This document shows, piece after piece, positions 1 to 12,111 of a stretch of 64,000 nt of DNA. Position numbers and translations under genes: made by a program. The notes under the pieces are model-generated. The model was not told the origin of the DNA and ran no database searches. It saw nothing but the letters and a program-made list of their open reading frames with translations. Each line of letters begins with the position of its first letter. Within the stretch, counting starts at the first letter, position 1. The stretch is from JAEZBP01 sp963832725 (GTDB lineage Bacteria; Myxococcota_A; Polyangia; Polyangiales; Sandaracinaceae): NCBI GenBank assembly GCA_963832725.1, contig CAWHVG010000005.1, positions 2,232,001-2,296,000 of the forward strand. Reading direction: 5' to 3'.

Positions 1-6
1 GGGGTC

Positions 7-525
7 GTGAGTCGATTCGAGACTGTTCGTGAATCGAGCTCGGCAACCTGGGAGTCTGTCCGCCGATCCGGTGAGCTGGTCGATGCGAGCTCTGATTCGA
101 TCGGTTCGAGCGGTGTCTCGATCCGCCGAAGTCGTGAGTCGGTCCGGGCGATCGGTGAGCCGGCCGGCGGGAACTGTGAGCGCGGCTGCACGACCTGCGC
201 GTCGCTCCGGCAGCGCTGTGCGTCCGTGATGCCGAGCCGTGAGTGCCGTCGGACGATTTGTGAGTCGGTCGGCGAGGATCTGTGAGTCGGTCTGGACGGT
301 CTGTGAGTCGGTCGGCGAGGATCTGTGAGTCGCTCTGGACGATCTGTGAGTCGGTCGGCGAGGATCTGTGAGTCGGTCTGGACGATCTGTGAGTTGGTCG
401 ACGAAAAGCCGTATGTCGGTCTGCTGCCCGCGTGGCCGGGGCTGGCCGGCGGATGACTCGGCCCGGGTCGACCCGTGGGTCGCCGGGACCGATCCGTGAG
501 TCGGCCAGAGGATCTCTGAGCCGCT
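7..525. repeat. 21/22-bp tandem repeat array
   Basis: About 23 head-to-tail units that mostly begin GTGAGTCGGTC. In the centre (about 260-400) 22-bp units (GTGAGTCGGTCGGCGAGG..) alternate with 21-bp units (GTGAGTCGGTCTGGACG..), giving a 43-bp higher-order period. Units toward both ends are progressively diverged, as expected of an array homogenised from its middle. There are no spacers, so it is not a CRISPR array. Open frames across it are a by-product of GC content and a period that is not a multiple of three. It may continue beyond the window's left edge. Confidence 0.8.
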
Positions 526-547
526 CTTCCACAGTGTTTTCGACGAC

Positions 548-1213
548 TTAGGAGGTCGGCCCGGAGCTCGGGCCACCCGAGGCGGGGCCGCTCGAGGAGA
601 CCAGGGCTTCGAATCGGGCGCGCTTGGCGGGGTCCTTCCGAAACGCGAAGAGGCCCGCCATGTGAATCGTGTCGATCGCGCCCTCCAGCCGAAGCTGCGC
701 CTCGAGGCGCGAATCGGTGGAGCTGGCGCGGCCTTGGATGGCGTCTGATTGCCCCGAGTCGGCCGATTGCAGCGCGGTCGCGAGATCGGCCGCCTCGCCG
801 ATCGCGGATGCGGGAATGCGGCAGGTGCGCAGCCCATCGGCGTGCGTCGCCACGGCGCCGAGCGCATCCAAGATGCCCCGCGTGTCCGTCGCGTTCAACG
901 TGTGTCCGACTCCCACGGCAGCTCGGAGCCGCGGTGTTCCCTTCGGACTGCGTCGTACGGCCTCGCGAATCAGCATCAGCAGATCGTGCGCGTCGGTGGC
1001 GATCTCCCGTTCCGTCGCGGTCGCGGTCCGCTGATCCCCGAGCGCCTTTTCGTCATCGTCGACGCTGAGAAATGCGAGATCGGACTTCAGCTGGGCACCG
1101 AAGCCGTCTTCGAGCTCCGGGGTGAGCACGTCGCTGTTGTCGTCGAGAAGTCGGTCCGCCGCACGCCCTCGGGCGAGCGCGCTCTCCGCGGTCCATCGGG
1201 CCGTCGCTCCCAT
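548..1213 (-). CDS. hypothetical protein, 221 aa
   Basis: Unrecognised soluble protein with no signal peptide or membrane segment. The first 170 residues are rich in Ala, Glu, Asp and Arg and look mostly helical; the last 20 are a low-complexity Ser/Gly/Pro tail. The ATG start at 1213 is supported by a strong ribosome site (AAGGAGGGA) seven bases upstream. The reading frame is intact. The gene reads toward the tandem array at the left edge and has no obvious operon partner. The function is unknown. Confidence 0.7.
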   Translation of the reverse strand: MGATARWTAESALARGRAADRLLDDNSDVLTPELEDGFGAQLKSDLAFLSVDDDEKALGDQRTATATEREIATDAHDLLMLIREAVRRSPKGTPRLRAAVGVGHTLNATDTRGILDALGAVATHADGLRTCRIPASAIGEAADLATALQSADSGQSDAIQGRASSTDSRLEAQLRLEGAIDTIHMAGLFAFRKDPAKRARFEALVSSSGPASGGPSSGPTS

Positions 1214-1548
1214 GTCTCCCTCCTTGGTAGGAACTCAGACTGGATCAATCGACGGATGCAATGCAAGCGGGGGTGCCGCGTGCGCCTGCGCGAGCTGCGG
1301 TGTCGACGATAGCTCGCGCTCACGCGCCGCTCGGTGAGGTCCCGCCTCGGGTCGGGTCCGCGGCACCTCGTGGGCCCCCTGCGACGCATGGCTCGCCTCG
1401 CTCGCCCGCGAACGGGACGGCAGCTTCGACGCACGACGATGCCGCGCGAGGGCGCGCGTGAGATCGTGGTGCGCGTCCAGGCCCACCACGAGGGCGCGCG
1501 AACGGGAGGTCGTCGATCCGCCCGTCGCAAGAAGAACGGGCAGGAGTG
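1214..1548. other. intergenic gap, nothing recognised
   Basis: About 335 bases between two leftward genes. Long open frames exist on both strands, but they are Arg/Ala/Pro-rich and match nothing. No convincing hairpin, repeat or promoter was seen apart from the ribosome site of the gene at 1213. Confidence 0.5.
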
Positions 1549-1929
1549 TCAGCGCGCCTCGTGGCCGGCTTGGCAGGCGACGCAGAGCGGTGTCTCGGGG
1601 CGGGAGCGCAGGCGGCGGTAGCCGATGGGCTCGTCGCACTCGGCGCACTCGCCGTAGCGGTCTTCCTCGAACGCGGCGAGCGCCCGTTTGATTTGGCCGA
1701 GCCGCAGCTCGTTGCTGCGCTGGGCGGCGAGGGCCATCTGCTGTTGCTGGAGCGCGTCGCCGCGCGAGATCCGACCGACCGCCGCCTGATCGAGCGCGAC
1801 GGGCTTGCCGCTCTGGCGGGCCAGCGCGAGCGAGGCCTCGAGCTCTTTCTCCAGCGCCTTCAGTGCCGAGTGCAGCTCTTCGCGCTCCTCGTCCGTGAGC
1901 TCTTCGGGAGTGTGCATCACCCGGATCAT
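1549..1929 (-). CDS. DksA/TraR-family C4 zinc-finger protein
   Basis: 126-aa protein with the DksA/TraR layout: an N-terminal acidic helical hairpin (residues 8-90) followed by a four-cysteine zinc finger with Cys95, Cys98, Cys116 and Cys119 (GECAECDEPIGY and CVAC). Family members bind the secondary channel of RNA polymerase and adjust promoter response to ppGpp and amino-acid starvation. It is slightly shorter than E. coli DksA, and the helical-tip acidic residues cannot be judged by eye, so it may be a DksA-like protein and not the functional DksA. A second possible start (MHTPEEL) lies at 1914; neither start has a clear ribosome site. Confidence 0.85.
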   Translation of the reverse strand: MIRVMHTPEELTDEEREELHSALKALEKELEASLALARQSGKPVALDQAAVGRISRGDALQQQQMALAAQRSNELRLGQIKRALAAFEEDRYGECAECDEPIGYRRLRSRPETPLCVACQAGHEAR

Positions 1930-2191
1930 GCCGCACGCGGGCCCATCCGCACGAAGTGGCGTGCCCTCGAGGGCTGTCGATGATTCGGACCGAGCACCCC
2001 AATCGAGACGGTCTCAGCCGCAAGGCGCCGAGAGGAGTCGCGGCGATTGCACGGCGACGAACGGCAACGCCGCGGGTGGGCACGGATCGGCCGCGGGGCG
2101 ACGGGAGATTTGTCGACAGACCTTCAGTTCGCGTCGGCGTCGCGGCCGGCGCGCCGCCGACGAAGTGCGCCGGATCGAGGCGCGGGCGAGC

Positions 2192-3503
2192 TCAGCGGCG
2201 GGGGATCCAGACGCGGGAGGTGAAGGGATCGACGACGACGCGGCCGAGCGCGGCGTGGAGATTGGCGCCGACCTGGGCTCCGGGTGCCGTCCAGGTGCCG
2301 ATGCCGCCGCAGCCGTGGGCGGCGGCCGGAGTGCGCTTCACGAACACGCGCACGTCGCTCAGCGAGGCCACGGCGTCGCCGGCCGTGCCGATGAAGTCGA
2401 GGGTGCGGCCCGGCGCCAAGGTGTACGCCTCGACGTTCTCGGTGACGCCGACGACGCAGGTGGTGAGCGCGAGGTCCGAGGCAGCGTCCCGCATCAATGC
2501 GCTCGGCCCGCTGGCCATGATGGCGTCGAAGAACGCGGCGTTCACGTTCAGCGAGCGCGGCGCGAGGGTGTCGTCGAAGCCGCTGTCGAGCTGGGCGAAG
2601 GCGTCGGCGCCGCCCACGCGGACCGGCACCGTCGGCACGTTCGGCACGTGCGAGCCCGGGCTGGCGGTGGAGTCGACGTCGGTGGTCGGCCGCAGGGTGG
2701 AGTGGTCGTTCGCGTAGAAGCCCTCGGTGGAGAGCGCGCCGAGCCCGGCGGCTGTCAGCGTGGCGTCGCTGCAGAGCGCGCCGGCTCGTGACGACGCGGA
2801 CCTCGCCGGCGTCGTAGTCGAGGGTCATCGGATGCACGGCGAAGAAGTCGGTGCCGAGGATGCCGGCTTCGGAGACGCCGCCGAGGCCGGAGAGGTCCTC
2901 GGTGATCAGCGTGACGCTTCCCCAGGAGCCGAAGAAGTCGAGGTCCGCGAAGGAGCAGTACTGCCCGAGCGCGGTGGGGTCGCAGCCGGAGGCGACGGGC
3001 CGGGTCGAGAAGCCGTTGAGGTCGATGGCCGAGGCGGTGGTGGCCAGGTCGAGCAGGAAGAGCCCCGCCGGGGCGTCGCTCCCGGCGCCGACGCGGACGG
3101 AGACGAAGGGGAGGTCGTGCGAGAGGACCAGAAGCCGCGAGTCGCCGAGGCAGGGAAGAGGAGCCGGCGTGCCTCCGTCGGCGCCGGAGTCGGCGATGCT
3201 CGCGTCGATCCCGCCGTCGATCGCGGCGCTCCCGGCGTCGACCCCGGCGCCAGCGTCCTCGATGGTGCCGGCGTCGCTCCTATTCGCGTCGAGGCCGGCG
3301 TCCGATCCGTTCGGCGCTGCAGCGTCGGCGGCGTCGATCGCCGCGTCGGCGAGCGCTGCGTCCACCGCGCTCGCGTCCGCCCTCATCGGTCCGCCGTCGC
3401 ATCCCCCGAGCGCGAGGGTGAGCGCGAGCGCCGAGCCGACCCAACCACTCCGACGCAAGCCACTCCGACGCAAGCCAGTCCGACGCAAGCCAGTCCAACG
3501 CAT
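2192..3503 (-). CDS. aspartyl-protease-like lipoprotein (frameshifted)
   Basis: The N-terminus has an Arg-rich leader made of 15-bp direct repeats (3448-3500), a hydrophobic segment and a lipobox (LALGGC), so the product is a predicted lipoprotein. A long Asp/Ala/Gly-rich linker follows (residues 40-110). The folded part carries two retropepsin-like motifs, FLLDLATTAS and AQLDSGFDDT, spaced as in two-lobed clan AA proteases. The first lacks the usual Asp-Thr-Gly, so activity is uncertain. The frame breaks near 2780: the sequence continues in the neighbouring frame as ALCSDATLTAAG..., and a one-base correction restores one protein of about 435 aa. This is probably a sequencing indel, not decay. 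Confidence 0.6.
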
Positions 3504-3678
3504 GCGAGGGTGTGGACGGCGTCTCCCGCCCGCGCAAGGGGCAGTGGCTCGGGCCGGCAGGGGTTCGGGCCGGCAGGGGTTCGAGCACCCGGCTGCGCCT
3601 CGACTCGGCGTGTCGAGTCAGGTGCGACTGATCCCGCCGCGGGTTCGCGACCGCGGAACCGCGACCATGAGACTCCAA

Positions 3679-3981
3679 TCAGCGTCGCGCCGCGTAAGGA
3701 GCGTGCCGGTAGTACTTCGGGCGAGCGTCGAGCGGCGGGGCGTCGACCAGCGCCATCTCGAAGGGCTGGTCCAGCGACTCGAGCGTCACCGGCGGCGTCT
3801 CCCAGAAGAACGCTTCGAAGCGCGCGCCGGCGAGCTCCTCTCGTAGGTGAGCCCGGAAGGAAGGGTCTCGGTCGAGCAAGTCGAGGACCTCGCCGAACCG
3901 GAGCTCCCGCTCACCCTCCACGATCCGCGTCAGGTCCGTGTGCGCTTGCTCGCTCTCCGTCCGCGCCGACCAGGTGCTCAT
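3679..3981 (-). CDS. conserved small protein, DUF6940-like (tentative)
   Basis: 100-aa soluble protein starting at the ATG at 3981; an upstream GTG is open but its extra sequence looks non-coding. It has a charged helical N-terminus and a distinctive core (AFFWETPPVTLESLDQPFEM). The core recalls the DUF6940 family from memory; this was not checked. No catalytic function is assigned. It is transcribed away from the exporter gene at 4175, so the roughly 190 bases between them must hold both promoters. Confidence 0.55.
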   Translation of the reverse strand: MSTWSARTESEQAHTDLTRIVEGERELRFGEVLDLLDRDPSFRAHLREELAGARFEAFFWETPPVTLESLDQPFEMALVDAPPLDARPKYYRHAPYAARR

Positions 3982-4174
3982 CCCGCAGCGCATATCACAC
4001 GCTCCCGTCGCCTGGCCGGCGGGATCGGGCTCATTCACGTCGCGCCGGACCACGGCTGGACCCCATCGCGCTCCGACCGAGGTTGCGAGATGTGCGTTGG
4101 CGACGAGCACACGTCACGTGCCGGCGGCAGTCGCCGGTGGTATCCCTGCGCCGCGTTGCCCGCCGGAGGTTGTG

Positions 4175-4912
4175 GTGACCGATCCCGCGCTCTTGTCGTT
4201 CGTGCTCGTCGTGGTGCTCGCGTTCACGGTGCAGACCGCGATCGGGTTCGCCAGCGGCATCCTCTGCGTGACGCTCGGCGCGCACTTGCTGCCCATCCCC
4301 GAGGTGGTCGCGCTGATGCTGCCGCTCTCGTTTGCGCAGACCAGCTACATCCTGGCGCGCCACCACGAGGGCATCCGCTGGCGGCTCTTGATCGAGAACG
4401 TCCTACCGGCGATGGGGCTCGGCGCCGTGATCGGCTACGTGGGCGTCCGCGCCTTGGCCGGCGAGTGGATGCGCTCCGTCTACGCCGTGCTCGTCTGCCT
4501 GCTGGCGGCGCGCGAGCTCTGGCGGCTGCAGCGGAGCGCCGCGGTCGAAGGACGGCTCAGTCCGTGGGCCTCGCGGCTGACCATCTTCTTCGGCGGCATC
4601 GTCCACGGCGTCTACGCCACCGGCGGTCCGCTGGTGGCCTATGCGATCGGTCGCGAAGGGCTGACCAAGCGCGAGCTGCGGAGCACGATGTCGGTGATCT
4701 GGGTCGTGATGAACGCCGCGTTGATCGTGACGCTGGCGCTCGACGGCCAGTACCCGCTCTCGTTCGTGCCGAAGCTGGCGGCGGTCTTCCTCGCGTTGCC
4801 GGTCGCGGTGGTGCTCGGCGAGATCGTGCACCATCGCGTCGACGAGCGCCGCTTCGCCAAGGCGCTCTTCGCCCTGCTCTTGGTGGCCGGGCTCACGCTC
4901 TTCTTCCACTGA
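4175..4912 (+). CDS. TauE/SafE-family sulfite/anion exporter-like permease
   Basis: About 245-aa polytopic membrane protein with about eight hydrophobic segments and the two Gly/Pro-rich half-repeats of the family (QTAIGFASG near the N-terminus, GIVHGVYATGGPLVAYAI in the middle). Family members (PF01925) export small organic or sulfur-containing anions such as sulfite or sulfoacetate; the substrate here is unknown. The GTG at 4175 is chosen because GGAGG lies five bases upstream; sequence upstream of it in frame is not family-like. The gene ends just before a shared hairpin terminator and is convergent with the MopE-repeat lipoprotein gene. Confidence 0.8.
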   Translation: MTDPALLSFVLVVVLAFTVQTAIGFASGILCVTLGAHLLPIPEVVALMLPLSFAQTSYILARHHEGIRWRLLIENVLPAMGLGAVIGYVGVRALAGEWMRSVYAVLVCLLAARELWRLQRSAAVEGRLSPWASRLTIFFGGIVHGVYATGGPLVAYAIGREGLTKRELRSTMSVIWVVMNAALIVTLALDGQYPLSFVPKLAAVFLALPVAVVLGEIVHHRVDERRFAKALFALLLVAGLTLFFH

Positions 4913-4925
4913 GCGCCGAAACGGC

Positions 4926-4958
4926 GAAGCGCCGGCCCCGCGGACGGGAGCCGGCGCT

Positions 4959-4960
<2 letters not shown>
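4926..4960. terminator. bidirectional hairpin terminator
   Basis: Perfect 11-bp stem (GAAGCGCCGGC, 4926-4936, with GCCGGCGCTTC, 4950-4960) around a 13-base loop, between two convergent genes. The stop codon of the leftward gene (4959-4961) lies in the foot of the stem. There is no U-tract, which is common in high-GC bacteria. Confidence 0.7.
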
Positions 4961-8028
<3,068 letters not shown>

Positions 8029-8112
8029 CCTATTTCCTCCTCCGGCCCAATACGCTCCCGGCGGGCAGGCCTTCCCTCCCCGAGACGAGGTGTCGAGACG
8101 GCGGCTGCGCGG

Positions 8113-8716
8113 TCACCGGTGGCGCACGTCGCGTCTCGCTCGGACCGGGGTCGCCTCCAGGACCTGCTTCAGGCGCCGCTCCACGACCGAGCGAGGGGTG
8201 GCACGCAAGGCCCAGTCGCGGAAGAAGCGCGCGACGCCGGACTCCCACTGCGCCACGCGGCCCAGCTCCCAGGAGCTCCTCGCGAAGCCGTTCGCCCGCT
8301 CCAGCGGGCTGCGCTCGTAGTCCGCGAAAGCCTCGGCCGGCGACGGCGCGCTCGCCCAGGCCGACGCCAGCACCCACGCGTCTTCGATGGCTTGGCAGCC
8401 GCCCTGGCCCATGTTGGGCGTCATCGGGTGGGCGGCGTCGCCGATCAGCGCCGCGCGACCTTCCGTCCACCGATCCACGGGGCGCCGGTCGCTGATGTCG
8501 GTACGGAGCACGGCGGACTGTGGGGTGGCCCGGAGGACCGCCTCCACCGGCGCGCGGAAAGACGCGAAGCGCTCGAGCTGCCCGTCGATCGTCCTGTCCG
8601 TGCCGCCGGGCGCCGTGTTCTCGGTGGCGAACCAGTACAGCCGGTCGCCGCCGATCGGGACGATGCCCAAGCGTCGCCCGCGGCCCCAGCTCTCGGTGCT
8701 GAGGCCCGCCGGGCGC
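8113..8716 (-). pseudogene. C-terminal fragment of FAD-dependent aromatic monooxygenase
   Basis: The readable protein corresponds to the second half of a UbiH/zeaxanthin-epoxidase-type flavin hydroxylase. It contains ESWGRGRRLGIVPIGG and the FAD-ribityl motif GDAAHPMTPNMGQGGCQ. The N-terminal half with the dinucleotide GxGxxG motif is absent: upstream of about 8716 the sequence switches to a TetR-like reading frame on the other strand. Family proteins are about 380-400 aa; about 200 remain, so it is presumably inactive. The break is a deletion, not an indel, because no other frame continues the protein. Confidence 0.7.
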
Positions 8717-8720
8717 GCGC

Positions 8721-8864
8721 AGCGCGGAGACGCTGGCCTTCGTGACGGTGCACGCGCTTCGCGGGGCCCTGATGGCGCTCGTTCTCGACGGGCCCGACGC
8801 CCCCGACGAGGGCGCCGTCGTGCAGACCTTGGCGGACATGGCCTGGGCGGCGATCACGGCGTGA
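8721..8864 (+). pseudogene. C-terminal remnant of a TetR-family regulator
   Basis: 47 codons ending in TGA at 8862 read ETLAFVTVHALRGALMALVL... and TLADMAWAAITA, typical of the last two helices of a TetR ligand-binding domain. There is no start codon, helix-turn-helix or other N-terminal part. It abuts the truncated monooxygenase, and the orientation of the two fragments fits an ancestral divergent regulator/monooxygenase pair that lost its middle. Assignment is by pattern only, since this part of TetR proteins is poorly conserved. Confidence 0.45.
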
Positions 8865-8883
8865 GGAGCGGGCAGTCTCCTGC

Positions 8884-9739
8884 TCACTCTGCGGGGTGCC
8901 AGCCCTCGTCCTCCTCGTCCTCGCCAGCCTCGGGGCTCGGGCACACGGCTGGTCGAGTGACGCCGTCGGCGTCGCGCCGCAGCCCGCTGCCGCGTTCGCT
9001 CGCGGCTGCGGCGGCGAGGCGCATGACGGGGGGAACCACGTCGGAGGCGCAGCCGAGCTGCTCGACCTCGCTCAGCGCCTGCTCGGCCTGCTCCGCGTTC
9101 CCAAGCCGCCGCTGCGCTTGCGCGGTGCGCAAGAGCGCGAACCCGTAGAGCGGGTGCCCGAGCTGGCCGAGAGCGAAGCGGTACGCATCGATCGCGTCCT
9201 GGTACCGCTCCTCGGCGAACGCGATCTCGCCGCGCAGCATCCAGGCCAGGGTGAGGAGAACGCCCGCCTGCCGGTGCCGCGTGGTGAAGCGCTCGGCGCG
9301 GCGCTCGGCCGAGCGCGAGCCGGCCTGCCAGGACATCCAGAGTTGCGCGAAGTCGAGCTCCGCCGCGAGGTTCCGGTCGCGCGAACCTCGACCCGCCGCG
9401 TCGGCGAGGCGCGACGCCCGCCGCCGGTCGCGGCGTGCCTCGCGCCCATCGGCGTCGGCGGCCGCGAACATCAGGCCGACGACGAGATTCGCGCGCCGCC
9501 TGCCGTCGCTCTGTGCCGTGCGCGTCGCGTCGCGCCTGCTCGAGCTCGTCGAGCGAGCGCTCGGAGCGCTGCAGCACGACCGTCGACGCGGCACCGACCT
9601 CGACGAGGAACGCGGCCGGGTCGATCCCCGAGGCCTGCGGTGTCGTCCCGCCGGTGGCCGAGGCGCCCCCGCACCCGAGGGCGACGACGAGGAAGGGCGC
9701 CGCGACCGAAGCCGCGATCCGGGACGATGTTCCTCGCAT
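8884..9739 (-). CDS. TPR-like helical lipoprotein (frameshifted)
   Basis: Predicted lipoprotein: hydrophobic leader with lipobox (VVALGCGG) from the ATG at 9739. The mature part is helical with TPR-like stretches such as GEIAFAEERYQDAIDAYRFALGQLG and LLRTAQAQRRLGNAEQAEQAL, and ends in an acidic tail. The first 75 residues and the remainder lie in different frames; the shift is near 9520 and a one-base change joins them, giving about 284 aa. No GATC is involved here. It probably acts as a periplasmic or outer-membrane protein-interaction scaffold; nothing more specific can be said. It lies nine bases from the upstream reading frame on the same strand. Confidence 0.6.
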
Positions 9740-9827
9740 GGCGCGATCCTACCCCAAGAAAGACCGCCAGGACGACGCGCCGCCCGACGCGCCGAGAGGA
9801 CCTCGACCCGTTGCGCGAGCCCTCGTT

Positions 9828-10156
9828 TCAGGTGCTGAGGTGTCGTCCCAGGCGACCCCGGGGGAGAGCGCCCACGTCGACGCGTGTCCGCGCTCGTGGA
9901 GGACGCCGCCATCGGCGATCGGGTGGAATCCCGGCGGCACGGTGTCGCCTCCCAGCTGCGCGGAGCGCACGGCGTCGTGGGCGCAGTAGAAGAGGTCTTC
10001 GAGCGCATCCACCTCCGCGTCGGGCCGCAGGGTGCAGCCCGCCAGCCAGTCGTCGAGCGTCTGATCGAACGACGGCACGAAGTCGAAGAGGGCCCGGATC
10101 GTCTCCTCGCGGATCATGCCCTGGTCGACGGGGGGCTCCTCCTCGAAGCCCAGCAC
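9828..10156 (-). CDS. DUF4272-like protein, short version
   Basis: About 108 aa beginning at a GTG (10156) only 12 bases after the stop of the dioxygenase gene, so probably the last cistron of that operon. The sequence ALEDLFYCAHDAVRSAQLGG followed by PPGFHPIADGGVLHERGH and WALSPGVAWDD resembles the C-terminal half of DUF4272 proteins, which normally have another 100 or more residues upstream; here the N-terminal half is missing. Near 9855 the frame shifts, and the neighbouring frame supplies the expected LST ending with stop at 9828. Uncorrected, the frame runs on to 9749. Function unknown. Confidence 0.5.
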
Positions 10157-10168
10157 TTCGCACTTCGT

Positions 10169-11469
10169 TCAGTCGTCGGGGCGGTAGTGGGTGCGGTAGG
10201 CGCCCCACATGTGGTGCCAGTCGCGGAGGCGGTTCTCGCTCTCCATCGCCCACGGGGTCAGCGTCATGGGCAGCGCCGTCTCGAACTGGAACCACATGGA
10301 GCTGGCCTCGAAGCGTTGCGGCGCGTCGGCGCGCTCGTCGCTCATCGAGAGGTGTCGCTCCACGGCCGGGGCGCGCACGCCGTGCGGTGTCATGGACGGC
10401 GTGAGGAAGTAACCGCCGGCGTAGAAGGGGGCGTGGTCGCCGCCGGGATCGCGGATGATGCCGTTGAACTCGGTCACGGCGTTGCGGTGGAAGAAGGGCG
10501 GCCGGAAGGTGCCCTCGGTCGCGTCCCAGCGCGGCGGAAAGAAGACGAAGTCCAGACTGTTCGCCCCCTGCTCGTCGAGGGGCGCCGAGAGGACGGAGTA
10601 GATCGACGGATTGGGGTGGTCGACGCGCACGTTGCCCACCGGCGCGAACGAGAGGAGGTCGTAGACGTAGGGCGCGTAGTTGCCGTGCCAGGCGGCCACG
10701 TCGAAGGGCGAGTGGTCCTGCGTGCCCTCGAAGAGCGCGCCGGCGTGCTTGACCGTCAGCCGGTAGCCGGGGGCGAGCCGGTTCTCGTGGTAGGCGGTGG
10801 GGGCGCGGAAGTCGCGCGCCTCGGAGAGGCCGTTCGCTCCCACCGGGCCCCGCTCCGGGAGCCGGAACGAGCGGCCGAAGACCTCGCCGACGAAGCCCCT
10901 CGCGTCCCCGTCGCGGAGCAGCACCGAGAGCTTCATGCCCCGCGGGACGATCGCGATCGACCCGGCTCGACCTCGAGCACGCCCGCCTCGGTGAGCAGCG
11001 TCAGCCGGCCGCGCTGGGGCACCAGGAGCAGCTCTCCGTCCGCGTCGTAGAAGGCTCGGTCCTCCATGCTGCGATTCGCGGCGTAGGCGTGGATCGCGAA
11101 GCCCCGCCGGAGCGCGGGGCTGCCGGCGCCACCGATGGTCGCGAGCCCGTCGACGAAGTCCGTGGGCGCGTCGGGGATGGGCACGGGCGCCCAGCCGAGG
11201 AGGTTCGGGTCGGGCGGCGCCTCGTCGAAGCGGCCGCGGAACCTCGGGTGCGCCAGCGGCTCGAGCTGCGAGTGCTGGGCGGAGGGGCGGATCCGGTAGA
11301 GCCAGCTCCGCTGGTTGTCGTGGCGCGGAGCGCTGAAGCCGGTGGCGTTGACCTGCTCGGCGTAGAGGCCGTAGCGGTCGCGCCGCGGGCTGTTCTGGCC
11401 TCGAGGCAGGGCGCCCTCGAGCGCCTCGGATTGATGCACGTTGCCGAACCCGGCCTGGCCTTCGGTGAC
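10169..11469 (-). CDS. hmgA: homogentisate 1,2-dioxygenase-type enzyme (frameshifted)
   Basis: The protein follows the whole homogentisate dioxygenase fold: GALPRGQNSP and GLYAEQ near the start, RRSWLYRIRPSA-like segment, then HENRLAPGYRLTVKHAGALF, WHGNYAPYVYDL and PNPSIYSVL. The iron ligands are visible: His and Glu in FFHRNAVTEFNGII and His in SMTPHGV. The family oxidatively opens homogentisate to maleylacetoacetate in tyrosine/phenylacetate degradation. The N-terminal third is in another frame; the break at about 10955 sits in a GATCGCGATC stretch and needs one extra base. No start codon is visible: family alignment expects a start near 11469, where the codon is GTC, and the frame runs in unbroken from the hydrolase. 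The true substrate may be another p-diphenol. Confidence 0.8.
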
Positions 11470-12111
11470 CGAACGGCCGAGCAGCAGCTCGCGGGCCCGG
11501 ATCCGCTGGACGGCCGTGATGCGGTGGCCGTCGCCCGTCGTGCTCGCGACCTCCACGTCGGCGCCCGCGTCGCGGAGGAAGGCGGCGGTCGCCTCGACGT
11601 CGGCGGTCGACACGTGCGGGTCGTCCGCGCTCACGCCGAGGAGCACCTTCATGCCGTCGAAGCTCGCCCGTGCCGGCAGTTGCTCCGAAGCGGGTCCGAT
11701 GCGCGCGCCCGACAGGGCGATGAGGCCGCCCAGGCTTCGGTCGCTGCGCGCGACGTATTCCGCCGCCAGGCAGGCCCCCTGCGAGAAGCCCACGACGAAC
11801 ACCCTCTCGGGGCTGGTCTCTCGGAGGACGCGCGAGACGACCTGTTCGACCGTGTCGAGGGCGCGCGCCAGGTCCTCGCCGTGCTCGACGAGCGAGGTTC
11901 CATACGCCTTCGGATACCAGGCGTTGCCCCGCGCTTGCGGCGCCACGACCGTCACCTCCGGCGCGTCGCCGGTCATCTCGAAGAGTCGCTCGACGAACGC
12001 ACCGGCGTTGGAGCCGCGGCCGTGCAGGGCGATCACCACGGTTCGCGCGTTTGCGACCGGCGGCCCGGCCACGCTCACCGGGAGCTCGAGGCCGAAGTCG
12101 GCGAGGCGCAC
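11470..12111 (-). CDS. alpha/beta hydrolase, phospholipase/carboxylesterase family (PF02230)
   Basis: About 210 aa with the family landmarks: oxyanion region ALHGRGSNAG, nucleophile elbow GFSQG, catalytic Asp in GVSADDPHVS and His in GDGHRIT. Possible starts are the GTG at 12111 or the GTG at 12078; neither has a good ribosome site. There is no stop codon between it and the enzymes on either side in the same frame, so it may be the middle domain of a fusion. In Bacillus a PF02230 hydrolase (MhqD) accompanies a hydroquinone-type ring-cleavage dioxygenase (MhqO). That precedent, from general knowledge, supports a role in handling ring-cleavage products or quinone adducts. Confidence 0.7.

Noticed and set aside
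7..525. CRISPR array
   Set aside because: Units are contiguous with no unique spacers, and no cas genes are present. The same applies to the other arrays.
1235..2083. Leftward 282-aa Arg-rich frame
   Set aside because: Overlaps the DksA-type gene in another frame, with no start site or family character.
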